Shown here: piece after piece, positions 9,632 to 18,850 of the stretch
Position numbering within the stretch: the first letter of the stretch is position 1
Layout of the letters: each line of letters starts with the position of its first letter
Source of the DNA: Aureimonas fodinaquatilis
GTDB taxonomy: Bacteria; Pseudomonadota; Alphaproteobacteria; Rhizobiales; Rhizobiaceae
Reading direction: 5' to 3'
DNA length: 64,000 nucleotides
Assembly (NCBI RefSeq): GCF_008369445.1
Contig: NZ_VTWH01000001.1
Span: forward strand, 248,001 to 312,000
The notes under the pieces: generated by a model
Told to the model about the DNA's origin: nothing
The model's database searches: none
What the model saw: only the letters and a program-made list of their open reading frames with translations
Translations under genes and position numbers: made by a program

Positions 9632-11098
9632 TTGCGCACAGGCAGGTTGCAGATTTTCAGGACCGTATCTCACGTTTCATCAATCTTCGGCCTGGCGCTT
9701 TCCGCCGCCATGCTGCTGCCTGCGCTGGTGGACTTTGCCTATAACAATGATGACTACCTCGTGTTCATCGGCTCAGCGGCGCTCTGCGCCGTTGTGTGCA
9801 GCCTGGTGGCGGTGGCCACGCAGGGCGTTCGCATTTCGCCATCGCCGCGGCTCGGCTTTGTGCTTGTCACGGGTGTCTGGCTGGTCAGTTGCATCGTTGC
9901 GGCGGTGCCGCTGTATCTGGCCTCGATCAATCTGACATTTGCCGATGCGTTTTTTGAATCGGTTTCCGGCCTGACGACCACGGGCGCAACCGTCATTTCG
10001 CACCTGGATGATCTTCCGCGAGGCATCCTGCTCTGGCGCTCTTTGCTCAACTGGCTGGGCGGTATCGGTATCGTCGGCATGGTGCTGTTGATTCTGCCGT
10101 CATTGCGGGTGGGTGGCCTGTCGCTTTTCCAGCTGGAAAGTTCAGACAAGTCGGACAAAATCCTGCCACGGGTGCAACAACTGGCCAGCGGCATCGTGGC
10201 GGTTTATCTGGTGCTGACCATCGCCTGTGCCGTGGCCTATGCCATGCTGGGCATGAGCAATTTTGACGCCGTCAACCATGCCATGTCCACTGTGGCGACA
10301 GGCGGGTTTTCAACGCATGATGCCAGCCTTGGCTATTTCAATAGCGACGGCATTTTGCTGGTTGCCATTGTTTTCATGATTCTGGGTGCGCTGCCCTTCG
10401 TGCTGTACATCCGCTTTTTCATGCCACGTCAGTTTCAACGGTGGGCAGATCCGCAGATCAAAATCTTTCTGGGGCTTTGTGTCGTTTTCTCGCTGATGCT
10501 GACTGCCATGCGCATGGTGCACAATGAGGTGGATTTTGGTGAGGCGCTGATCTCATCCACGTTCAACCTCGTGTCGATCATCACCACGACGGGGTTTATT
10601 TCCGAAGATTTTACCCGCTGGTCGCATGCCTCTGCCGGAGTGTTTTTCATCGCCATGTTCATTGGCGGTTGTGCAGGGTCCACTTCGGGCGGCATCAAGG
10701 TCAACCGCATCATCATCCTTTTCACCATGGTGCAGACGGTTTTCGGGCGGCTGCTGAAGCCGCATTCCGTGCAATCCTTGAAATATGGCCACCGCGATAT
10801 CTCCATCGAGGCAGCGCAAAGCGTGGCAATTTTCTTCTTTCTGTTCATGGCGCTTCTGCTTTTTGGCACTGGTGTTCTTGCCATGCTTGGGCTGGACTTT
10901 CTGACGGCATTTTCCGGCGCGCTGACGGCTGTTGCCAATAACGGCCCGGGCTTCGGCGAAATCATCGGGCCGGCTGGCAACTTCGCTGCCGTTGACGACT
11001 ATGCCTTGTGGGTGCTTTCCTTTCTGATGGTGGTTGGCCGTTTGGAAATTGTTACGGTATTGATCCTTCTTTCGCCGGTTTTCTGGAGAACCCGATGA
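9632..11098 (+). CDS. trkH: Trk-type potassium uptake membrane subunit
   Basis: TrkH forms the membrane K+ path of the Trk system and usually works with the NAD-binding subunit TrkA, which is not in this window. The 488-residue protein is highly hydrophobic with the repeated pore-loop architecture. Selectivity-filter-like segments include FESVSGLTTTGATVIS, MSTVATGGFSTHD, ISTTGFISE-like SIITTTGFISED and ALTAVANNGPGFGEI. The intramembrane GGCAGSTSGGIKV is a family hallmark. The start is TTG at 9632; the residues that follow fit the first helix of the family. The stop overlaps the start of the next gene (ATGA), so the two are translationally coupled. Confidence 0.92.
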   Translation: MRTGRLQIFRTVSHVSSIFGLALSAAMLLPALVDFAYNNDDYLVFIGSAALCAVVCSLVAVATQGVRISPSPRLGFVLVTGVWLVSCIVAAVPLYLASINLTFADAFFESVSGLTTTGATVISHLDDLPRGILLWRSLLNWLGGIGIVGMVLLILPSLRVGGLSLFQLESSDKSDKILPRVQQLASGIVAVYLVLTIACAVAYAMLGMSNFDAVNHAMSTVATGGFSTHDASLGYFNSDGILLVAIVFMILGALPFVLYIRFFMPRQFQRWADPQIKIFLGLCVVFSLMLTAMRMVHNEVDFGEALISSTFNLVSIITTTGFISEDFTRWSHASAGVFFIAMFIGGCAGSTSGGIKVNRIIILFTMVQTVFGRLLKPHSVQSLKYGHRDISIEAAQSVAIFFFLFMALLLFGTGVLAMLGLDFLTAFSGALTAVANNGPGFGEIIGPAGNFAAVDDYALWVLSFLMVVGRLEIVTVLILLSPVFWRTR

Positions 11099-11895
11099 TC
11101 CGTTCCGTCTTCATCAATCTGGATTCTGCCGTGGAACGGCGCGCCTATATGGAAGAGCAGGGGCGCAAAATCGGCCTGCCGCTGGAGCGGCTGCCCGCCG
11201 TGAAGGCTGACACCATTGCCCCCTCTCTCATGCAGGGACTTGGCCAGAGCTGGGAACGTCCACTCACTCCATCTGAGCTGGCATGCTTTCTGTCACATCG
11301 GGCGGCATGGTGGCAGGTTCTGGCGGAAAACCGCCCCATGCTGGTGTTGGAAGATGATGCAGTGCTTTCGTCGGAACTTCCCGCGGCCATTGCCGCTGCG
11401 GAAAATCTGAGCGGAATTGATTTTTTGAATTTTGAGGATTTTGACCGGCGGCGCTTTGTGCGCAGGGGCGGGGCAATGCCGCTGATGCCGGGCGTTAGTC
11501 TGGTCAGTTCTGCGCGGGATAAGGCGGGTTCCGCGGCTTACATGCTGTGGCCCAGCGGTGCGCGAAAGCTTCTGGCATTGTCAGAGCGCAGAGCCGCTCC
11601 GGCGGATGCGTTTCTGCATGCGGAGGCGCGGCTGGCATCCAGAATCAGTGAGCCGGCGCTGGCTGCGCAAATGCATGTTCTGGCCGCAAGAGGGCAGGAT
11701 TTCGGTGCGCATGCTGCATCATCCATTCAAGCGGTGCGGCACAAACTGCCATTCAGTCGCAAAAACCTGCATTTTTTCCGGCGGCGATTGATGACGCAAC
11801 TTCGGCTTGCGCCCTATCATCTCGGGCGGCTTGGGCCTTTAAGTTATCGGAAAATATTGTTCCAACCCTCTGCGGCTCCAGCCAAGACGTCATAA
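11095..11895 (+). CDS. Glycosyltransferase family 25 (LPS/LOS biosynthesis type)
   Basis: The 266-residue protein begins IRSVFINLDSAVERRAYM, the usual GT25 N terminus that binds the nucleotide sugar. The acidic metal-binding motif LVLEDDAVLSSELP follows at about residue 83, then FLNFEDFD. Such enzymes transfer galactose or a related sugar to lipopolysaccharide core. ATG 11095 overlaps the trkH stop by four bases. An in-frame start further upstream (11008) would lie deep in trkH and is rejected. Being coupled to a potassium transporter is unusual for this family. Residues 180-266 are basic and poorly conserved. Confidence 0.85.
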   Translation: MIRSVFINLDSAVERRAYMEEQGRKIGLPLERLPAVKADTIAPSLMQGLGQSWERPLTPSELACFLSHRAAWWQVLAENRPMLVLEDDAVLSSELPAAIAAAENLSGIDFLNFEDFDRRRFVRRGGAMPLMPGVSLVSSARDKAGSAAYMLWPSGARKLLALSERRAAPADAFLHAEARLASRISEPALAAQMHVLAARGQDFGAHAASSIQAVRHKLPFSRKNLHFFRRRLMTQLRLAPYHLGRLGPLSYRKILFQPSAAPAKTS

Positions 11896-12095
11896 ATATT
11901 TTCTCTGGAACGTTTCTCATGACACGCTCTAATACAGGCTGACAGACTTTGTGACCTTTGCGTGAGTGAGCAACTGTCTACTGCGACACAAAAATAGCTT
12001 ATTCTCAGGCGGGCGCGGTTTCGTGCAGAACGTAGAGTTGGAGCCCTTGGATGATCAGGAGATCATTTGGACGGTTCTGGTGCTGGAATGGGTCT

Positions 12096-12563
12096 ATGAC
12101 GCGATATGCATGGGTTGTGATTGGCGGCTGTATGGCAGGTTTGCTTGCCGCATGCTCGACTCCGCAAACGGTGCAGCCGTTTTCCGACTCGGCGCACTCA
12201 TTGCAAAGCTACGATTTTTCCCGGCTGACACCTTTTCCAAGGCAAACGCCCCGCGCGGAATATGGCGCTCCCTATGAATTGCGGGTTGATGAAATGGAAA
12301 GCGTGCTGGTTGGTGTCTCGCCACAGCTTTCCGATCCGGCATCCGCACGGTTGGTTCGGCTTCAGGCACGTCAGCGCGTGCAGGGGGCCGTGGAGATGTG
12401 CGGTCTTGCGCAATCGGCCAACCAGACTGGCGGTGACGCCCGCATGATGCTGTTTGCCGGGTACCTGACGCATGGCGCAGATGGCACAGCGCATTTTTCT
12501 CCGCTGACAGATGCGGACATGATCGGCAAGATGGAATTCTGCCGATCACGTGGACTGACCTAG
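12096..12563 (+). CDS. Small lipoprotein of unknown function
   Basis: The 155-residue protein has a lipoprotein signal: a hydrophobic stretch YAWVVIGGCMAGLLAAC with the lipobox LLAAC and the presumed lipidated Cys near residue 19. The mature part contains RAEYGAPYELRVDEMESVLVG and two further cysteines (MCGLAQ and MEFCRSRG) that could form a disulfide. I do not recognise the family. ATG 12096 places the signal correctly, whereas the in-frame start at 12051 adds 15 residues. The TAG stop is part of a TAGAGC repeat edge. It converges with the cco locus. Confidence 0.65.
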   Translation: MTRYAWVVIGGCMAGLLAACSTPQTVQPFSDSAHSLQSYDFSRLTPFPRQTPRAEYGAPYELRVDEMESVLVGVSPQLSDPASARLVRLQARQRVQGAVEMCGLAQSANQTGGDARMMLFAGYLTHGADGTAHFSPLTDADMIGKMEFCRSRGLT

Positions 12564-12648
12564 AGCGGTCAGCCGAAGCTGCATAGTTTCCTGTCTGTTC
12601 GCATCGTCCAGCCATTGAAACCCCATGGCTTAAACGAATAATGCCTCC
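12561..12648 (+). repeat. Intergenic palindromic repeat copy between lipoprotein gene and ccoS
   Basis: The core at 12598-12648 reads GCATCGTCC, then CATTGAAACC, then GGCTTAAACGAATAATGC, aligning with the copies at 28.1, 30.8 and 37.1 kb. The left edge TAGAGC supplies the stop codon of the lipoprotein gene, and the right edge ends two bases before the ccoS stop codon. Confidence 0.6.
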
Positions 12649-12649
12649 A

Positions 12650-12805
12650 TCATCGGTCTTTGCGGGGTTCATCATCAATCAGGATGCGCACGGCCGCACC
12701 GTCGAGATCGTCATACTGGCGGCTTTTGAGCGTCCATAAAAACGTGAACAGCCCGGCAATGCCAAAGACCAGGGCGACCGGAATCAGAAACATCAGAACA
12801 TTCAT
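12650..12805 (-). CDS. ccoS: cbb3-type cytochrome oxidase assembly protein CcoS
   Basis: This 51-residue protein is easy to miss because of its size. It starts MNVLMFLIPVALVFGIAGLF, a single membrane helix, followed by LWTLKSRQYDDLDGAAVRIL, the hallmark CcoS segment (F-x-W-x3-s-x-Q-y-D-D-l-d-g), and ends DDEPRKDR. CcoS is needed for heme and copper insertion into the cbb3 oxidase catalytic subunit. The start overlaps the ccoI stop by four bases, and it is the last gene of the ccoNOQPGHIS locus. Stop TGA at 12650-12652 lies just beyond the intergenic repeat. Confidence 0.93.
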   Translation of the reverse strand: MNVLMFLIPVALVFGIAGLFTFLWTLKSRQYDDLDGAAVRILIDDEPRKDR

Positions 12806-15030
12806 CTGCTTTGCTCCTTGAACCTGCGTTTTGCGGCGCGTCTGGCGCTGAGGTTCAACGTCAACGCATTCCCCACAACAATAATCGATGAGGCGGACAT
12901 GCTGACAGCGGCTATCAGCGGCGTTGCAAAGCCCAGTACGGCGATTGGAACCGCAATGACATTGTAGCCGATGGACAGTACAAAGTTCTGGTAAATCTTC
13001 CGCCTTGCCGCTTTCGCAGTCACGATGGCCTGCACCACAGGTTCTAGCTGCTCGCCGGTAAACACCAGATCGGCTGCTGCCTGCGTTATATCGGCACCGC
13101 TGGCTGGCGACATGGAAACATGCGCGGCGGCCAGAGCCGGGGCATCATTCAGCCCATCGCCAATCATCAGCACCTTATGGCCGTCCCGGGCCAGACGCTG
13201 CAGGGTCGCGACCTTATCGCCCGGAAGACATTCGGCAACAAAATGGTCAATGCCGGCCTCTGCGGCCACATGTTCTGCAACGCTCTGCGCATCTCCGGAA
13301 AGCAGCATGACCGGCATGCCCATCTTCTGCAATTGAGCCACCACCCTGGCAGCATCGGCGCGCAAAGCGTCGCTGAAGCCGAAGCTGGCGTTGAATTGCC
13401 CGTCAACCGAAAGCCAGACTTCGGTTCCACTGATTTGCAAAGGCTGATCCTCGTCCACAACCCAGCCGGGGCGGCCCAACCGGATCAGCCTGCCTTCATA
13501 GCGCGCTTCCACGCCATGGCCGGGAATTTCGACAAGGTCGTCCACTTGTGGCGCTGTGATTGCAAGGTTTATTGCCTGTTGCGAAAGGCACTGCGACAAA
13601 GGATGTCGGCTGCCGGTGGCCAGTGCTGCTGCCAACAACCAGCTTTCCGAATTTTGCGGCGGCGCCGAAACCACGACAGGACGCCCAGCGGTCAGGGTGC
13701 CGGTTTTGTCCAGAACCACAAAATCCACCTCAGACAGTTTTTCCAGGCCAGCACCGTCTTTCAGAATAATGCCCGCACCCAAAAGCCGCCCGGCGGCAAC
13801 AACCTGCACGGCAGGCACCGCCAGACCCAGGGCGCAGGGGCAGGTGATGATCAACACGGCAATTGCCGCTGTGAGGGAAGGATGAAAGGCATTGCCGAGC
13901 AGCAGCCAGCCGCACAGTGTGGCCAGTGCTGCGGCATGCACCACCGGCGTGTAGAGGCGTGAGGCGCGGTCGGCCATGCGCACAAACTTGCCATCCGGCC
14001 GCTCGACCTTCTCCATCAGGCGCACAATATCTGCCAGCAGCGTCTGGCTGCTCCGGGCGGTTGCACGGATGTCCAGCATGCCGGTCAGGTTCATCACACC
14101 GGCATGCACATTGCAGCCCGGTTGCACCGCCTCCGGCACGGATTCTCCCGTCAGAATGGCGCGGTCCACATCGCTGCTGCCATGCACCACTTCGCCATCA
14201 ATGGCGATGCGCTCGCCCGGCAAAGCGCGAATAACGTCGCCCGGTTGAATGGCGGTGATGCTGATATGGCGCAGGATGCCGCCCGGTTGCACCAATGTGG
14301 CAATGGATGGGGTAAGAGACAGCAGTCTGGCCGCGGAAGCATGGGCCATGGCGCGCATGCGATGGTCCAGAAGCCGCCCGACGAGCAGAAAGAACAACAG
14401 CATGACGCTGCCATCAAACCAGGCGTGACGCCCGCTGGTCGCAGTTTCATACAGGCTCAGCGCCGTAGCCCCCAGAACACCAATTGCAATTGGCACATCC
14501 ATATTGGTGCGGCCATGGCGCAGTGCCCGCCAGGCAGAGCTGAAGAAGGGCCGTCCGGAATAGGCAATTGTCGGCAAGGCAATCAGTGCCGATAACCAAT
14601 GGAACATATCCCGCGTGGCGCCTTCCGCCCCGGACCACACCGAAACAGACAGAAGCATAATGTTGGCCGAGGCAAAGCCGGCAACGGCCATGGCGCTGAC
14701 CAGTTGCCGGGTTTCCCGGTCCACCGGGTTATCGCGCAGGATTGCCGGATCAAATGGCCGGGCTTCGCGCCCGGCATCCAGCAATGCCGACAAAACCCGC
14801 TCTGGTGGAAAGCCGGGGCTGAGCGTCACGGAAAGCCGCCTTGTCGTCAGATTGGCACGTGCCGCCACAACGCCGTCAATTGATCGGGTGGTCCTTTCAA
14901 CCTTGGCTATGCAGCCAGCGCAGTGCATATCCGAAACGAGGAATTCGGCCAGCGTCTGCCCCTGTTCATTCTGCCGCAGCAGGGAAGGGTCAATGCCCTC
15001 ATGCACAAATGCGATGCTCTGGCTCATCAT
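12802..15030 (-). CDS. ccoI: Copper-transporting P1B-type ATPase CcoI/FixI
   Basis: CcoI supplies copper for the CuB centre of cbb3 oxidase. The 742-residue protein has an N-terminal heavy-metal domain with CAGC (FLVSDMHCAGCIAKVE), eight expected helices, the actuator TGES (AILTGESVPEAV), the CPC metal site in TCPCALGLAVP, the phosphorylation site DKTGTLTAG, the SRHPLSQ nucleotide-domain motif and GDGLNDAPALAAAHVS. All catalytic signatures are intact. The start at ATG 15030 (or the adjacent ATG 15027) overlaps nothing and sits 2 bases after ccoH. A longer frame to 15066 runs into ccoH. Confidence 0.95.
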   Translation of the reverse strand: MMSQSIAFVHEGIDPSLLRQNEQGQTLAEFLVSDMHCAGCIAKVERTTRSIDGVVAARANLTTRRLSVTLSPGFPPERVLSALLDAGREARPFDPAILRDNPVDRETRQLVSAMAVAGFASANIMLLSVSVWSGAEGATRDMFHWLSALIALPTIAYSGRPFFSSAWRALRHGRTNMDVPIAIGVLGATALSLYETATSGRHAWFDGSVMLLFFLLVGRLLDHRMRAMAHASAARLLSLTPSIATLVQPGGILRHISITAIQPGDVIRALPGERIAIDGEVVHGSSDVDRAILTGESVPEAVQPGCNVHAGVMNLTGMLDIRATARSSQTLLADIVRLMEKVERPDGKFVRMADRASRLYTPVVHAAALATLCGWLLLGNAFHPSLTAAIAVLIITCPCALGLAVPAVQVVAAGRLLGAGIILKDGAGLEKLSEVDFVVLDKTGTLTAGRPVVVSAPPQNSESWLLAAALATGSRHPLSQCLSQQAINLAITAPQVDDLVEIPGHGVEARYEGRLIRLGRPGWVVDEDQPLQISGTEVWLSVDGQFNASFGFSDALRADAARVVAQLQKMGMPVMLLSGDAQSVAEHVAAEAGIDHFVAECLPGDKVATLQRLARDGHKVLMIGDGLNDAPALAAAHVSMSPASGADITQAAADLVFTGEQLEPVVQAIVTAKAARRKIYQNFVLSIGYNVIAVPIAVLGFATPLIAAVSMSASSIIVVGNALTLNLSARRAAKRRFKEQSR

Positions 15031-15032
15031 CT

Positions 15033-15515
15033 TCAATCCACAACAATGGAGCGGGTGGAGCGCCACAACAATTCGTCATTGTCATGGGCCTCAATGCTGA
15101 CCAGCCAACGGCCACGCGGCAGGGCTTCCATCGCCGAAAATCCTTTCGCGGTCGCGGCAAAATCCAGGAGTTTGTCCTGCGAAGCACCCGCCGGGCGACC
15201 GACAAGGGCCGAAACCTCAAAACCGGACAGAAGCGCGCCGCTCCTCTCGCGCAGTTCCAGCAGCAACACGCCATCGGGCGCGGTCAGTCTGGCCTGCCAG
15301 CCCTGCGCCTCCTGCGCAGCCGCATCATCCAGCAGGCGGTTGTAGTTCTGGCTGGCCACATAGCTGTTTTTTGCATTCAGGCCCGGAAATGTGCTGATGG
15401 CGGAATAGGCCATGAACACATTGACCGAAATGATCGTGCCGAAAAAGGCAACGACCACCGCCAGCATGTGCCAGCCCGTAAAGCGGAAACCGGTTGCTTG
15501 ATATTGCGCGTTCAT
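15033..15515 (-). CDS. ccoH: cbb3 oxidase assembly protein CcoH/FixH
   Basis: The 160-residue protein has one N-terminal membrane anchor (about residues 16-38, FTGWHMLAVVVAFFGTIISVN) and a periplasmic FixH domain. The domain contains NSYVASQNYNRLLDDAAAQ, the most conserved part of the family, and ends with PRGRWLVSIEAHDNDELLWRS-type sequence. FixH/CcoH stays bound to the cbb3 complex during assembly and works with the copper pump CcoI. The ATG overlaps the ccoG stop by four bases, and the stop is followed within two bases by the ccoI start. Position and length leave little doubt. Confidence 0.93.
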   Translation of the reverse strand: MNAQYQATGFRFTGWHMLAVVVAFFGTIISVNVFMAYSAISTFPGLNAKNSYVASQNYNRLLDDAAAQEAQGWQARLTAPDGVLLLELRERSGALLSGFEVSALVGRPAGASQDKLLDFAATAKGFSAMEALPRGRWLVSIEAHDNDELLWRSTRSIVVD

Positions 15516-16990
15516 TGGCTTGCCTTTGCTTCAAAATGCGCTGCCACGCGGGTGGTTTCGCCGCTCTTCAGGTCCTGCACCGCAAAGCTGAAATCGGCCG
15601 GAAGAGCGTGCTGTTCCGGGCGGAGCAGAAACACACGGACATTGCTGACAGAATCCGCCTGCACACGCACTGTCAGTTCCCGTGCGGGTTCGCTGCGATT
15701 GTCGGCCAGCCACATGCCGGCATCGTCGATACCATCCAGTGAAATGCGGAACTCACGGCTTTCCAGCGCCTTGTTCAGCAGCTTCAACGTAAAGCCATTG
15801 CGCACACTGCCATCAGACAGGGTGACGTAGAGCGGTGCGCGATCCGGCAACACACTCATGTCTATCGATTGCCGGGTCAGCAGCGCATACAGCATGCCAA
15901 GGCCAATCACACCCAGAAGAGCGCTGTAAAGAACAGTGCGAGGCCTGAACAGAGTGGCCAGGGATTGCCGCTTGTGCATCCGGGTGGCGTTCGCGCGCCC
16001 GGTTTCTGCTGCGAGCACGGTGCTGTCTTCATAATCGCGCAGGTTGGAATAGGCTATCAGCCCCAGCGGCTTGCCAATTTTGCCCATGACATTGTCACAG
16101 GCATCAATGCACAACGCGCAGGTGATGCATTCAAGTTGCTGCCCGTCGCGAATGTCAATTCCAACCGGACACACGGCAACACAAGCATTGCAATCCACGC
16201 AATCGCCAACATCCGCCCCGCTGGCGGCGGCCTTTTTTGCATGGCGCGAACGCGGTTCTCCACGCCAGTCGTGATAGGTGACAATCAACGAGCGATCATC
16301 CAGCATTGCGCCCTGAATGCGCGGCCATGGGCACATGTAAGTGCAGACCTGCTCACGCATGAAACCGGCCAGCCAGAATGTTGTGCCGGTCAGAAATGCC
16401 ACGGTGAAATAGGCAACCGGCGCAGCCTGCAGTGTGAACAGGTCAACCAACAACGTGGGAGCGTCGGCAAAGTAAAACACCCATGCGCCGCCGGTGGACG
16501 CTGCAATCAGCAGCCACAAGGTCCAAACCGTCAGCCGTTTGCGCAGCTTTGTCGCGCTCCACGGCGCCGCATCCAGTTTGATGCGCGCATTGCGGTCGCC
16601 CTCAACGTAACGCTCCACCGCCATGAACAGGTCGGTCCATACGGTTTGCGGGCAGGCATAGCCACACCATGCGCGCCCTGCGATGGACGTGACGAGAAAC
16701 AGGCCAAGACCGGCCATGATCAGCAATCCGGCCACATAGTAAAATTCCTGTGGCCAGATTTCGATGGCGAACATGTAAAACCGGCGATGAGCCAGATCCA
16801 GCAGGATGGCCTGATCCGGCGCATTGGGTCCGCGATCCCAGCGTATCCACGGCGCAATCCAGTAGAAGCCGAGGCAGAGAAACAGGAGAATCCATTTCAG
16901 GCGGCGATAATAGCCCTGAACCGCTGACGGGTAGATTTTCTTGCGCGCAATATACAGTGCGTCATTGTCTGTTTCGATGTCTCCGGCCAT
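15512..16990 (-). CDS. ccoG: cbb3 oxidase accessory protein CcoG/FixG, ferredoxin-type
   Basis: The 492-residue inner-membrane protein carries two [4Fe-4S] cluster motifs, CVDCNACVAVCP and CITCALCIDACDNVM, between five predicted membrane segments and a C-terminal periplasmic IG-like domain. CcoG reduces Cu(II) for cbb3 maturation. NosR/NapH-type cysteines also occur in CGYACPQTVW and CTYMCPWPR. I use ATG 16990; a TTG at 16999 is an alternative. The gene begins just 6 bases beyond the ccoP stop and overlaps ccoH at its own end, consistent with a single transcript. Confidence 0.94.
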   Translation of the reverse strand: MAGDIETDNDALYIARKKIYPSAVQGYYRRLKWILLFLCLGFYWIAPWIRWDRGPNAPDQAILLDLAHRRFYMFAIEIWPQEFYYVAGLLIMAGLGLFLVTSIAGRAWCGYACPQTVWTDLFMAVERYVEGDRNARIKLDAAPWSATKLRKRLTVWTLWLLIAASTGGAWVFYFADAPTLLVDLFTLQAAPVAYFTVAFLTGTTFWLAGFMREQVCTYMCPWPRIQGAMLDDRSLIVTYHDWRGEPRSRHAKKAAASGADVGDCVDCNACVAVCPVGIDIRDGQQLECITCALCIDACDNVMGKIGKPLGLIAYSNLRDYEDSTVLAAETGRANATRMHKRQSLATLFRPRTVLYSALLGVIGLGMLYALLTRQSIDMSVLPDRAPLYVTLSDGSVRNGFTLKLLNKALESREFRISLDGIDDAGMWLADNRSEPARELTVRVQADSVSNVRVFLLRPEQHALPADFSFAVQDLKSGETTRVAAHFEAKASQ

Positions 16991-16995
16991 TGGTT

Positions 16996-17901
16996 TCAAT
17001 CACCCATCTCGCCGCCGCCAAGGCCGTGCACGTAAACGGCCAGTTCCTTAACCACCGTGTCGCTGAGCCGGCCGCCCCAGGCGGGCATGACACCATGTTT
17101 CGGATTGCGGATCTGCGCCTTGACCATCTGTGCCGTGCCGCCATACAGCCACACAGCGTCGTTCAGGCGCGGCGCGCCCATGGAGCGTTCACCCTCGCCG
17201 CTGCCGCCGTGGCAGGCAGCGCAATTGTTGGCATAGAGCTCTGCACCCTGTGGGCTGACCGCATCGGCATCGCCGCGGTGCATGGCCAGAACATATTGCG
17301 CCACCGCGTCAATTTCGGTGCTGTTCAATATGCCGCCAAAAGCCGGCATTTCAGAAATGTGGGTGTCATCATCTCCGTCAAACCGGATGCCATGGCGTAT
17401 GGATGTGTAAATTTCATCTAATGTGCCGCCCCACAGCCAGTCATCATCATTCAGGTTGGCATAGCCTGTGCTGCCGGCTGCATCTGCGCCGTGGCACTGC
17501 ACGCAATTGACCTTGAAAGCCGACGCGCCGCCGCGAAACGCGGCATTGCGCAACGTGTCGTCTGCCACAATTTCCTGCAAAGGCAGAGAGGCAATTTTCT
17601 GCAATGTGTCAGCGCGCGCCGCGGTTGCAGTGTCTATTTCCCGCGCAACCTCTGCACGGGAGTTCCAGTTCAAAAGGCCGGTTGGTGCACCGCCTGGCAA
17701 GGGCAGGGATGGGTAAAGAACGATGTAGGCCAGAGCCCAAACCTGCGTGGCATAGAAAATCCAAAGCCACCACCGCGGCAACGGCCGATTCAGTTCCTTG
17801 ATGCCATCCCACTCGTGGCCGGTGGTTGTATAGCCCGTCGCCTTGTCCACTTCATTATGGGCGTCGGCATTGGGGACGTCGTTATTGACGGGTTTGTGCA
17901 T
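16996..17901 (-). CDS. ccoP: cbb3-type cytochrome c oxidase subunit III (diheme)
   Basis: CcoP is the diheme electron-entry subunit of cbb3 oxidase. The 301-residue protein has an N-terminal membrane helix (WWLWIFYATQVWALAYIVLYP) and two CXXCH heme-binding sites, CVQCHG and CAACHG. Each is followed by its distal methionine region (HISEMPAFGG and HGVMPAWGG). The ATG at 17901 has the ribosome-binding sequence AAGGGTGG five bases upstream and lies inside the end of ccoQ (20-base overlap). Starts further upstream would overlap ccoQ over most of its length. Confidence 0.95.
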   Translation of the reverse strand: MHKPVNNDVPNADAHNEVDKATGYTTTGHEWDGIKELNRPLPRWWLWIFYATQVWALAYIVLYPSLPLPGGAPTGLLNWNSRAEVAREIDTATAARADTLQKIASLPLQEIVADDTLRNAAFRGGASAFKVNCVQCHGADAAGSTGYANLNDDDWLWGGTLDEIYTSIRHGIRFDGDDDTHISEMPAFGGILNSTEIDAVAQYVLAMHRGDADAVSPQGAELYANNCAACHGGSGEGERSMGAPRLNDAVWLYGGTAQMVKAQIRNPKHGVMPAWGGRLSDTVVKELAVYVHGLGGGEMGD

Positions 17902-18067
17902 CGTCGCCACCCTTGTCGTCATATTTGAACGGGATATCCGCCTGGCTTCGATAAATCTGTCGCGCGTTCGGACGGCTGACCCAGACAAGCACGGCCAAGA
18001 AATTAAGCACCAGCGCCAGAAGACCCCAGCTATCGGCAAAGTGTCGGAGCGTGTCGTAAAAGCTCAT
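17882..18067 (-). CDS. ccoQ: cbb3 oxidase small subunit CcoQ/FixQ
   Basis: This 61-residue single-helix protein (LALVLNFLAVLVWVSRPN) stabilises cbb3 oxidase or its interaction with CcoP. The family ending with a basic cytoplasmic tail after the helix is visible (RPNARQIYRSQADIPF). ATG 18067 has the ribosome-binding sequence GAGGTGA a few bases upstream; an in-frame GTG sits one codon earlier. It lies 3 bases after ccoO and overlaps the start of ccoP, as is usual for fixNOQP. Confidence 0.92.
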   Translation of the reverse strand: MSFYDTLRHFADSWGLLALVLNFLAVLVWVSRPNARQIYRSQADIPFKYDDKGGDDAQTRQ

Positions 18068-18070
18068 CAC

Positions 18071-18826
18071 TCACCTCAGATTTTCGTGGGACAGCGGCTC
18101 GTAATCGGTGAAATCCACCAATGTGCCCAGCATTTGCAGATAGGCGACCAGCGCATCCATTTCGGTGATCACATCCGGGCGGCCATCAAAATCGCGCGCC
18201 TGTGCCTTCGGGTAACGCTCCTGCAGGCCGCGCGCATCCGCCATGCCGGAAGCCTGCGTCAGCAGGTCGGCATAGGCATTGTCGATCATGTCCTGCGTGT
18301 AAGGCACGCCAATGCGCTCATTGGCCTTCAGATGCGCGGCAATATCGGTGGCCTTCAGCTCGTTACGGGCCAGATGGCCGTATTTCGGCATGATGGATTC
18401 CGGCACAACCGACTGGGGGTCAATCAGGTGCTGCACATGCCATGCATCGGAATAACGTGCGCCAACGCGGGCAAGGTCGGGGCCGGTGCGTTTGGAACCC
18501 CACTGAAACGGGTGGTCATACATGGACTCCGCCGCCAGCGAATAATGGCCATAACGCTCCACCTCGTCGCGCATCGGGCGGATCTGCTGTGAATGGCAGA
18601 CATAGCACCCTTCGGCGATGTAGATGTTGCGCCCCGCCAGTTCCAGCGGAGTGTAGGGGCGCATACCCTCGACCTTTTCAATGGTGTTGCTGATGTAGAA
18701 AAGCGGCACAATCTCAACAATGCCGCCCACGGCAACAACCAGCAGCGAAAGCACCATCAGAACGGTGACGTTGCGCTCCACCTTGTCGTGGTTGCGGAAG
18801 ATGAATTTGCTTAATGGATCCAGCAT
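18071..18826 (-). CDS. ccoO: cbb3-type cytochrome c oxidase subunit II (monoheme)
   Basis: CcoO is the monoheme c-type subunit that passes electrons from CcoP to the catalytic subunit. The 251-residue protein has an N-terminal membrane anchor ([20 protein letters not shown]) and the heme site [20 protein letters not shown], a family signature. The axial methionine region SIMPKYGHL follows. Length and motifs are normal. The start is 24 bases downstream of the ccoN stop. Confidence 0.96.
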   Translation of the reverse strand: MLDPLSKFIFRNHDKVERNVTVLMVLSLLVVAVGGIVEIVPLFYISNTIEKVEGMRPYTPLELAGRNIYIAEGCYVCHSQQIRPMRDEVERYGHYSLAAESMYDHPFQWGSKRTGPDLARVGARYSDAWHVQHLIDPQSVVPESIMPKYGHLARNELKATDIAAHLKANERIGVPYTQDMIDNAYADLLTQASGMADARGLQERYPKAQARDFDGRPDVITEMDALVAYLQMLGTLVDFTDYEPLSHENLR

Positions 18827-18850
18827 GTCGGCTGTTCCCTGATATCTGGG

